A stretch of DNA of 37,117 nt from a virus, in IMG/VR virus record IMGVR_UViG_3300030117_002182, positions 1-37,117 of that record, one strand, 5' to 3'. The notes beneath the pieces are model-generated. The model did not search any database, had not been told where the DNA came from, and was given only the letters and a program-made list of their open reading frames with translations. Position 1 is the stretch's first letter; each line of letters starts with the position of its first letter. The translations under genes and the position numbers were made by a program. Below, in pieces: positions 1 through 8,400 of this stretch.

Positions 1-624
1 TCCATCATTTCCACCCCACTGGCTTCCAGCTAAACCATCTCCGTACGTATCAAATATCGTGAACCTTAAAACACCTGTAGGGAGGCAAGTTAGCAAGATT
101 TGTGGTTGGTAATCAGGAACGTTTGGATATGGGCCTCCTGACATTAAAATATTACCCATTGTGTCTGTTATTTCCCAACTAGTTTCATCTGTAAACTGAT
201 CAAGATTTATATTTATCATTGTTGGTACACAAGGACCTATTGGTGGAGGTGGGTTAGGTAAACACTGTGGCACAACTCTATTATGTATTAAACCACTAGT
301 AAAAGTACTAACTGGATAATCAACTACAGTATCACCACATATAGTAACATAATACTCGCCGTTTACAATACCATCACCATAACTATCAAATATAACAAAA
401 GATATATTTTGTATACTATCAATATACAAAGTATCTCTATGCATAAAGTTAGGTTGTGTGTAATGACCATATTCTACATAATCTATAGTATCACCTTGAT
501 AAATAGAGTCGTATAATATCCATCTAGTCTCACTAGGATAACCGTCTGTTTTTATATGTATAACAACTTCTTTTTGACCAAATAAAGTCAAAGGGAATAA
601 TAATATTAATAATATTTTTTTCAT
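1..624 (-). CDS. Secreted YGDG-repeat protein (C-terminus cut by window edge)
   Basis: This reading frame is open from the ATG at 624 to the left edge (208 codons seen). The start overlaps the previous stop as TAATG. Residues 1-16 (MKKILLILLFPLTLFG) form a short signal peptide, probably cleaved before Q17. The mature part has two copies of one pattern: an E-T-x-W strand (residues 32-35 and 147-150), then a D-[ST]-Y-G-D-G motif (80-85 and 192-197), separated by a Pro-rich linker (PNPPPP, 123-128). Asp/Gly loops of this kind look like Ca2+ sites, and the pattern is familiar from secreted Bacteroidota proteins. Four cysteines (97, 121, 132, 180) could form disulfides outside the cytoplasm. A phage protein with a host-type export signal suggests a role at the envelope, such as surface alteration or lysis. 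The function is unknown. Confidence 0.8.
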   Translation of the reverse strand, partial: MKKILLILLFPLTLFGQKEVVIHIKTDGYPSETRWILYDSIYQGDTIDYVEYGHYTQPNFMHRDTLYIDSIQNISFVIFDSYGDGIVNGEYYVTICGDTVVDYPVSTFTSGLIHNRVVPQCLPNPPPPIGPCVPTMININLDQFTDETSWEITDTMGNILMSGGPYPNVPDYQPQILLTCLPTGVLRFTIFDTYGDGLAGSQWGGNDG

Positions 625-848
625 TACTTTTTAGGAACGCAGTTAGGAACTTGTCTACCACCTTTCTTTTTCATACCTATCATTTCATAACCCTTCCAAC
701 AAGGACCTTTTTTAGTCATTGGCGAGCTAGTCTCTGGTGCTTCTAGTATTCTTTTCTTTAAATGATTTGGTAATTTATGTTGGTTACCTACCAAAGCTTT
801 TGTCAAAGGTGACTTTCCTTTCATTTTAAAACCACTTGTTTTTTCCAT
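624..848 (-). CDS. Small basic protein with C-terminal CWKGYEMIGMKKK motif
   Basis: A 74-residue, Lys-rich protein in two parts. Residues 6-38 include GFKMKGKSPLTKALVGNQ and a helix ending LEAPE; I recall this block from many small flavobacterial phage proteins. Residues 50-72 hold a Cys-bounded block, C50-W-K-G-Y-E-M-I-G-M, then K-K-K-G-G and a closing PNC70VP. The two cysteines could bind metal or form a small knuckle. Its ATG lies one base after the stop of the PAP2-type phosphatase gene, and its stop overlaps the next ATG, so it is probably translated with its neighbours. Its biochemical role is unknown. The composition would suit a nucleic-acid-binding or minor virion protein, but this is a guess. 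Confidence 0.72.
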   Translation of the reverse strand: MEKTSGFKMKGKSPLTKALVGNQHKLPNHLKKRILEAPETSSPMTKKGPCWKGYEMIGMKKKGGRQVPNCVPKK

Positions 849-849
849 T

Positions 850-1380
850 TTAAATTTTGTTTTTTATATGTTCACTCATTTTCAAACCTATGTTCTCTCC
901 ACTTTTACTATCTGACAAGTAATGCGCTCTAGCCACTCTTCTACTATAAGATATATTTTTTGCAGTTTGCATAAACGCAGATTTATTATACTTCTTTTTT
1001 AATATACTACCTATTAACATACCCTGAACTGAATGTCCGGATGGGTATGAAGGAGTTTCCATAGACTTCATTTTGAAATGCTTTAAGTTTTTATCAAGCT
1101 CATAAGGTCTAGGCCTGTTGTGATATTTTTTTAATTCTAATATTATAGGTGCTGACTCTTTAATTAGTTTAGCAGCTATACCTTTGTCATAATCTTTTAT
1201 GCCTTGTTCTTCAGCGGTTTTTTTAAAAGCAGATTCAATATCATCATATTTTTTAACATACTCTTTTTTTAATGGTATTTTTTTTAAAGCTTTTATTTCC
1301 TGAGCCGTGTCAAAACTACTATTACTTGGCGGTTTCTTTTTCTTAAAGCTTGATATATCAAAATCTTTTAACATTTCCAT
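850..1380 (-). CDS. PAP2-type acid phosphatase, soluble
   Basis: 176 residues with the full three-part signature of the PAP2/class A acid phosphatase family: K84-x6-R91-P92, P113-S-G-H116, and S146-R147-x5-H153-x3-D157. In this family the conserved His (here H153) forms the phospho-enzyme and H116 is the acid/base, so the enzyme should remove phosphate from a phosphomonoester or pyrophosphate. No signal peptide or membrane span is evident, unlike lipid-directed PAP2 enzymes, so a cytoplasmic or virion location is likely. Possible substrates are nucleotides, small phosphate esters or lipid phosphates; the sequence does not decide. M1 and M3 are both possible starts, and the 5' end overlaps the preceding gene by 13 bases. 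It sits among small late genes next to the thioredoxin-like and YGDG proteins. Confidence 0.85.
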   Translation of the reverse strand: MEMLKDFDISSFKKKKPPSNSSFDTAQEIKALKKIPLKKEYVKKYDDIESAFKKTAEEQGIKDYDKGIAAKLIKESAPIILELKKYHNRPRPYELDKNLKHFKMKSMETPSYPSGHSVQGMLIGSILKKKYNKSAFMQTAKNISYSRRVARAHYLSDSKSGENIGLKMSEHIKNKI

Positions 1381-1769
1381 CTCCTTCTTGCTGCTCTACC
1401 TCTTTCACCGGTCCAGCCTTTTGATCTAGCACAAAATGATTTTCTACGTTTAGCTGCTTTACTACCAGGTTTAACTTTACCTGTTACAGCTGTTTTAAGT
1501 TTGCTACCAGGGTTTTTTCTTCTGTATTCAGCAACGCCTTTAGCTGTCATACCAGCTCCTTCTTTTGTAGTTCTAAAGTTACGCCCTTTACCTTTTGTAG
1601 TTTTTCTAGGCTCGTTACTTTTTTTACGTTTACGTTTTTCAAACGGACTTTCTTTAGTTCTATCTTCGGGCGGTCTATTTATAATACCAGTAGCATTATC
1701 GTTCATAAACGTTCTACGTCTACCACAACTTGTTACAGGAAAAGGATTATTTTTTTGTACGTAAGCCAT
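1368..1769 (-). CDS. Very basic small protein, DUF6321-like C-terminus
   Basis: 133 residues, rich in Lys and Arg. The C-terminal half contains GAGMTAKG (71-78), LKTAVTGKVKPGS (91-103), KRRKSFCARSKGW (107-119) and the final ARRRWKC (127-133). That order matches a family common in marine phages and T4-like cyanophages, which I recall as DUF6321; I could not check it. The N-terminal 70 residues are low-complexity and basic, and C15 is followed by GRRR. Such a charged protein probably binds nucleic acid or packs in the virion. Its function is unknown. It starts two bases after the thioredoxin-like gene, and its last codons overlap the start of the PAP2-type phosphatase gene. Confidence 0.78.
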   Translation of the reverse strand: MAYVQKNNPFPVTSCGRRRTFMNDNATGIINRPPEDRTKESPFEKRKRKKSNEPRKTTKGKGRNFRTTKEGAGMTAKGVAEYRRKNPGSKLKTAVTGKVKPGSKAAKRRKSFCARSKGWTGERGRAARRRWKC

Positions 1770-1771
1770 AA

Positions 1772-2143
1772 TTAAAAGTCACTCATTATTAATTCATCAA
1801 CCTCTTCTTGTACTTCTTTTCTTGTTACAGCCATAGTAAAACTAAGGTCTGCTTGGTAACGTTTTACTTCTTCACCGTTAAAAACTATAATTGTAGGCAC
1901 AACAACTATATTATATTTCTTCTGCCAATCGCCCTCATCTATATTTATTCTTTGAACACCGCAGTCATTCAACTTATCTAACCAGTCTACACTATTAGCT
2001 TTGTTCCAACCAGCATTAAACTCAACTACACATACATCTGTTTTACAAATGTTTTGTGCATTAACAGTATTAGCAAGCATTATAAATAATATTATTAAAA
2101 AATAAACTATATATACTCCTTGAGGTGTTTTAGTTTCTTCCAT
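1772..2143 (-). CDS. Membrane-anchored or secreted thioredoxin-fold protein lacking CxxC
   Basis: 123 residues. A hydrophobic segment (residues 10-27) ends in VNA-Q, so it is a signal peptide or signal anchor and the rest lies in the periplasm. Residues 38-100 follow the thioredoxin pattern: strand CVVEFNAGW, a helix, strand RINIDE, then VVPTIIVFNG with the expected cis-proline at P83. Where thioredoxin has W-C-G-P-C, this protein has W46-N-K-A-N50, so both catalytic cysteines are Asn. Three other cysteines (33, 38, 61) remain and might form a disulfide. It is therefore unlikely to be a normal thiol oxidoreductase; a binding or chaperone-like role at the envelope, or a different active site, is more plausible. 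Its start overlaps the stop of the one-TM coiled-coil gene (TAATG), suggesting coupled expression. Confidence 0.78.
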   Translation of the reverse strand: MEETKTPQGVYIVYFLIILFIMLANTVNAQNICKTDVCVVEFNAGWNKANSVDWLDKLNDCGVQRINIDEGDWQKKYNIVVVPTIIVFNGEEVKRYQADLSFTMAVTRKEVQEEVDELIMSDF

Positions 2144-2421
2144 TATTCGTAAAGTTTTTCTTCTATTTTTTCAATAGACTTTTTAATTTCTTTAACGTCG
2201 TCTTGTGTAGTCATGATAGTTTGTCGTATCATTTGATCTTTCATATCAAATTCCATACGTGTAACCTCAGGATCTGGTGGTGCTGGTAACTCTTTTGCTT
2301 CAGCAATATCAGCTTGCAATGTAAACCACATACCGGCTATTGTTGCTACCGCAAAGCCTAATCCTATTATTGTTTTTATGCTTAATACAAAGCCCGTGTC
2401 CTCGTTTAGTTCTTTGGCCAT
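2143..2421 (-). CDS. One-TM coiled-coil membrane protein, holin/spanin-like
   Basis: 92 residues. One transmembrane helix (about 12-35, FVLSIKTIIGLGFAVATIAG) is followed by a proline knot (LPAPPDP, 45-51). A charged heptad-like helix then runs to the C-terminus (about 55-92) with regular Ile/Met/Val positions. Small membrane proteins of this layout in phage late regions are often holins or inner-membrane spanins. The next gene, also membrane-directed, is translationally coupled to it. I see no endolysin nearby, so the lysis call rests only on topology and position. An alternative is a virion or ejection-channel membrane protein, because it follows the giant ejection protein by 57 bases. Confidence 0.7.
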   Translation of the reverse strand: MAKELNEDTGFVLSIKTIIGLGFAVATIAGMWFTLQADIAEAKELPAPPDPEVTRMEFDMKDQMIRQTIMTTQDDVKEIKKSIEKIEEKLYE

Positions 2422-2478
2422 TACAGTTTATGTTAATTTTTTATTTATAATCACTTGTTTTTGAAATTCTTTAATTAT

Positions 2479-5400
2479 TTAGTACGTTATAACTTCAACG
2501 TCCTTAGGGTATTTAGTTATTAATTTATTTATTAAATCTTGATCTTTGTCCCATCTTTTTAGTATTGCTTCAACTCTATCTTCTTCTTTTTTTAATTCAC
2601 GTATCTTTCCTATAGTAAAATTCAAGTCATTTAATATTTTTAATTGTTGGTTTTTGTTTAGCTTATATATATCTTTACCTTTGTCAATTCTTATAACTTC
2701 TTTTTCTGTAGTTACACCGTATTTTTCAAATTTCTTTTTTAATTCTATATTTTTCTCAACTTCTTCAATGGCTTTTGTTTGTGGGCTTCTGTCTTCTATA
2801 CCTAAAGAATATTTATTTAATCCCATAAACAAAGATATTCTTTCCCAAGTTTCGTAATCACCCATCATACCGTCTCTAATATTGTTTATTTTCATAACAA
2901 GCCTATCAGTAGGTACGTTAGTAAGAGCAGATATAACATTAGCTGTCGCCATAACTACTGGGTTGTCTATATCTAATCCCATCTCTTTTATAACATCATT
3001 GTTGTAGTATAAAGTTTTACCAGATTGAACTATTTTCCTAACCTTAGATCCTATTGGTGGAGAAACGTTTATCATTTCTACTACAGGCTTATAAATATCT
3101 GGTCTTTTATCTCCACTTTCTTCAATCGCAGATACAACACCGTTTTTCAAAGCAGATACACTTGCGCCAGCTGTACCCCATCCTCTTAAATAAGAATCTA
3201 AAATAGTGTTTACGTATCTAGTGTTTTGCCTGTTAGCATGCTCTGGATTTTCTTCTTCATCTGTAGCAAACATTGCGTTAGCTAAATACGAGAACAACAT
3301 AGTTTGAGCAACACCATAATACAAAGCACTTAAAACGTTTGAAGTAAAGTTACCTCTATTGTTTACTATGTCTTGTATACGTCTTTTATGTCTTCTAACC
3401 ATCTGCATAGGCGTGTTAGCAAATGCTAATATAGGCCTACCCAAAGCAGATGCTTGTTGCATAGATATTAAGTCAGGACGAGAAGACTGTTGTGTTTCTT
3501 CTGTTATTTTAGTAAAATCTTCCCAAGCTTTTAATTCAGCTTCTTTTTCTGAAAACCCTTGTTTTTTATACTTTCTAACACTATTTCTATAAAACGTAGC
3601 TCCCCCACTAGCAATAGCAAAACTGTCCGCATACTTTGTAGGTATAAATCCTTTTTCTAGTAAATAAGCTCTAAACCTAGCGAACGCTCCTTCGCCTCCT
3701 CCTACTCTACTTATTAACTCCGCGGCCTCTACATTTATTCTTAAACCAGCTCTTCTTTGTACTAGCATGTCAGAGTTAAATATTAACGAAAAATCTTTCC
3801 AATATTGTTTTTGATTTGCAAAAGCAGCACCAGCTCTTATTGGATTATTAAAAGAACCGTTCATATAGTTAAGCGAAGATATTGTTTGTAACACAGCTGA
3901 TTTCTGATTAAAGAACATTATAGTACCAGTAGCATTGTTAACCCAATTCATCCACCTGTTTGTATTTGAATCTGCACCTACAGTTCTGTTAGTACCGTTT
4001 TCCATACGCCAGATTATATTTTCTAAAGCCTCTCTATGTCTAGGCCCGTGTATTGCTTCTATCTTATTCATATTAGGACCCACAAGCTTTCCACCTTCCC
4101 ACTTACCAAATATAATTTCTCTATTATGCACAAACTCCGACAAAGCTTCTTTTCTATATATTTTGTCTACAACATTGTTCATGTCTATAGTTATGTTCTC
4201 TCCTAACCAGTATTCTTTTGGCTTAACATAACCCTCGTTTAGCAACGTTATCGTTCTTAAGTTTTCAGCAAATGAAACTAGCTTAGCATCTTTCTTTACA
4301 AAGTTAGTCAACCTTTTTAAATCACCCTTAGATAAACCAGGAACTTCGTATCCAGCTCTTTCAAAATTATAAACACGTATTGCTTGTTCAACTGTAAAAG
4401 CACCATCTACTGTTTCATTCAATATACTTGTGACATCTTTAAATTCTTGTCTTAACGCTTTGTAATCATTTGCTAATTGCTGCTTTCTTCTATGTATGTT
4501 ATTGTACGCTCTACCAAAAGGAACTTCTAACTTGTCTTCAAACCATTTTTTATGACCTTCACCTTGTTTTCCTTTACCAGAAAAAGCATAAGTAGTCAAA
4601 CCAGCAAAATCTTCAGCACCCCAGAAGTTAAAACGACCTTTGTTTCTTTTCCCAGCCATCATACCTTTTGCTTCGCTGTATGTTTTCTTAGCACCTATAT
4701 TTTTAGACTGCTCTAATATTACGTTAAACTCTTTGCTTAAATTTTCACTATATAGTTTAGTATTGTTAGGCAACCCTCTAACGTTTGGATCAGCTTTAAT
4801 AACTTTGTTAAGGTCTAATCTTACATTACCATTAGCAGATGTTTTAATTAGGTTTTCTAACTTAATGTTTCCTTCTAATTGAAAACCTACTTCTGTTATT
4901 TTACCCTCAAACATAATTTCTGCAAAATAGTCTTTTATGCCAGTTTTAGTTTCTACACCCATGTGTTCTATTCGATCGCCTTTTTCTTTAACCACTTGTA
5001 ATTCAGTCATTTCACCAAAAGGCTTACCGTACATATTAACTGCTACTAATTCACCTTGTGGATCAAAAACTTTATGGTTAACCGCTTTACCGTTTTTAAA
5101 ACTAGTTTCATTATACTTAGTTCCATCAGGACGATATTCAGTCTTTTTTACTGTTTGACCATTGGCTCTATTTTCTATCATATAATCTCCCGCAACAACA
5201 GTCTCCGCTCCCATGTCTCTAGTTGTGTGATATTCTGTTTTAACAGTTTTCTTATCCTTGCTAACTGTTCGGGTCTCCATAACAAACTCTTGAACCTTAC
5301 CTTTACCGATAGGTACTAGCTCTACTTTTTTAGTGACATTTCCTTCTTTTATTGTTATTACAGGAGCGTCTGTATTGTTATCCATTCTGTCCCAGTACTG

Positions 5401-8400
5401 GAAGTTAGCTTTAAACGCTAGTAATTTACCATTTTGAAATACAATACTTTTAGGACCATCTGAATAATTTTGCCAGTTTTTCCAACTTTGCTCTGTCAGC
5501 TTACCATTTTTTACTTGAGTTATACACCAAGGGTTAGAATTTTCTCCCCAATGTGTATCTAAAGCTTCTCTAACAGCTTCTTGTCCTTCTTTTGTATTTG
5601 AAACAACGTGTTCTGTAATTCCGTATTTTTTATTTGTTACAGTTCCTTTATTAAATTCTTTTACAGTTTCTGGATTTATTGGTTTTGCTTTAGTTTTACC
5701 GGCATATTTTTCTATAATTTCAGTAGGATTTCTGTAAGAAAATATATCTTCTTTATATTTTTCAGCTAGTTTTATAGACTCTTCAATTTTAAAATTGTCT
5801 TCAGGTAACTTTATTTTACTTGTCGCTAGCCACTTGGTAGTTAACTGCTCGTACTTTCTTTTTTTACTTGCAGGCAACTGTAAGCCCTCTATAAAATCAA
5901 ACATTTCGTCTATAGTTTTAGAAACTAGTTTTTCTTTAACTAAATCTTGTCTGTACTTTTTAATAGTGTTCTCATATTCAGCTCTATGTTTTTTAGAATA
6001 TAAAACATTATTATATGTATCAGGAGAGCTTAAGTTTTCTACATCTTTTAATTTATTTACAGAGTGTTGCTCTTTTACTTTCTGATCTATTTCTTTTACA
6101 GGTCTTCTAGCTTGCTGTACTTTATATTTAATATCTAACTGTTTTAGCACGTCTTTTACAGCCTCGACATTTTGTATTGCATCATCAGCAAAATACATGT
6201 CATTATAACCCTCAGCAAACTTTTTCAACATCCAAAGCGCTTTTGCCTCACCAGTACTATTACCTAATCCTGTAATGTTTTCAACAGGTATTTCTAAACC
6301 TTGTGATTTTAAAAACTCGTATATAGGTATTTGAGATTCTGGTGGTCTAGCAGTTAAAATATATGTATCTTTTGTACCATACTTTTGAGCACGTTTAAGT
6401 GCTTTTTGAAAGAAAGGTCCTTTTGATCCCTCTGTAACAACGTTAAACTCAGAAAAATCAAACTCTCCTCCTTTTTCTAATATACTTTTACCTTCAGTGG
6501 CGAACTGTTCTGCGTCTAACCTAATTTTTTCATAACCACTAACAAAGTCGTTCATTTTACGAACAAGCTCTTTTGGCATAGGGCTAGTTTGTTTTAGGTT
6601 GTCAGTCTTGACCTCCATAAATCTTTCACCAAATAAATTAATAAACGCTTCTTTGTTACCTTGTACCGCGGCATGATTTTTTTCTACTATTTTATCTAGT
6701 AAAGATCTTTCTTTTCTGTTTCTATTTCGCGTTAAGGCTGTTTCTAAGGAGGTTTCTACAAATAGCATACTTACATCATATCCTTTTTGTTTAAACTCAT
6801 TTACTAGCTTTTCCATAGCCTTATATGAACCTCCGGTACCGTCTACAACAACTCCCTCTGCGTTACCTTTGAACTTCATCATTTTACGCTTTGATATTTT
6901 TCTAGCTTCAGCTTGCAATCTACCTAACTCACTTAACTGTTCTCTAGTTAGATCCCTCATGTTTTCAGGTAAACCAGAGTTTTTCTTTAACCACTCTAAA
7001 GATATATCTGAGTTTACTATTTTAAAACCTTGTTTTTCTAAGCCTAGATTTTTAACTACGCTAGACTTACCGCTACCAGCACCTCCAGCTAAAAATATAA
7101 CTTTTCTACTTGGTTTTGGCTTTCCACTAGGGTTAGGTATCTTAGCTCTAACACCAGACTTAGTCATAGCTAGTGTGTCGTCAAAATCCCAAGTACTCAT
7201 ACCTCTTTTTTCTTTGTAAGCTTTTCTACCTTCGTTTAAAGCTTTTTCAATGTTTTGTATGCTTTCAAAGTTTTCAGAGTTTAATCTACTTAAACCTTTT
7301 TCTAGGCCAAGCGCTTTCAACGTAGTTTTATATTGGTTTCCTATTTCTAACATCCTATTAGCCTTTTCTTTTGCGGTCAAGTTAGGATGGTAATCGTAAA
7401 ACTCTAATAAATTATTTTTACCAAATGCAACATTTCTAAAACCTATATTAAAATTACCAGAGTGAAACATTGTGTAATAACGTATCATGACATCCATACC
7501 AGGCAAGTGATTAGCAGGCATATCTTTTTTAGCTAATTCATTTACCATAATATCAAGCTTTTCAGGTATAAGTGTAGTATGGTAATCTCTAAGGGTTAAA
7601 TCCATAGCCTTCTTCTTACTACTACCGTTTAGTATGTAATCAAAAACTCTAGCCTTAACATATTGAGCAGGTGTCATGTGTTCTAAAACGTAATCCGTAG
7701 GTTTGTTTCCAAATAAATTAAACATTTCTTTTGCACTAACGTTTGGTATCAATGCTAGTTCAGCAGATTTTTTACCTAAACCTCTCATTGGCGAAAAGTG
7801 TGTTTCAAGCCAAGTTCTTGCTTGGTTGTGATCTATTATTTGTTTGTCATATAATTTTTTAATTATATCTATAGATTTTATTAAAACTTTTTTATTCTCA
7901 CTACCTATTTCGTTTATTCTATTAATCTCAGACTCTACCCACTTACCTTCTTGTATAACTTTTTTAAATATCTGTTCTTTCAGACCAGATAAATCAGAGC
8001 CTCTTCCAGGTTCACCCTTGTAAGTTTTTTCTTTATATCCTTTTTCTTTTCTAAGTTCCGCTTTTACACTTTCCACCATTTCCATAAACTGAGCTTTAGT
8101 TTCGTACAAAGCGTTTCTATTTCCACTTAATGGTAAAAATTCAGGACGTAATATTGTCTGCATGCTCATTGCCTGTTCTGCCGTTATTACTTCTCCACCT
8201 AAAAAAGAACCTTCCATTTTTCTAAACGTACCTAAACCACTACCTCCAGACTCACCACTTAAAAACAGCATTTCAGCACCAGCGCCAAATTCTCTAATTA
8301 CTTCTCTAATTACATTTCTAGACACGGATCTACCTCTTTCTATACCGGCTGTAGTACCCATTTCAAACCTTACGTCATACTTAGATTTACCAGATCTTGC

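Noticed and set aside
1501-1764. Plus-strand frame of 87 codons with hydrophobic segments, opposite the very basic protein gene
   Set aside because: Reverse complement of Lys/Arg-rich codons naturally gives Leu/Phe-rich translation; the minus-strand frame has recognisable conserved motifs.
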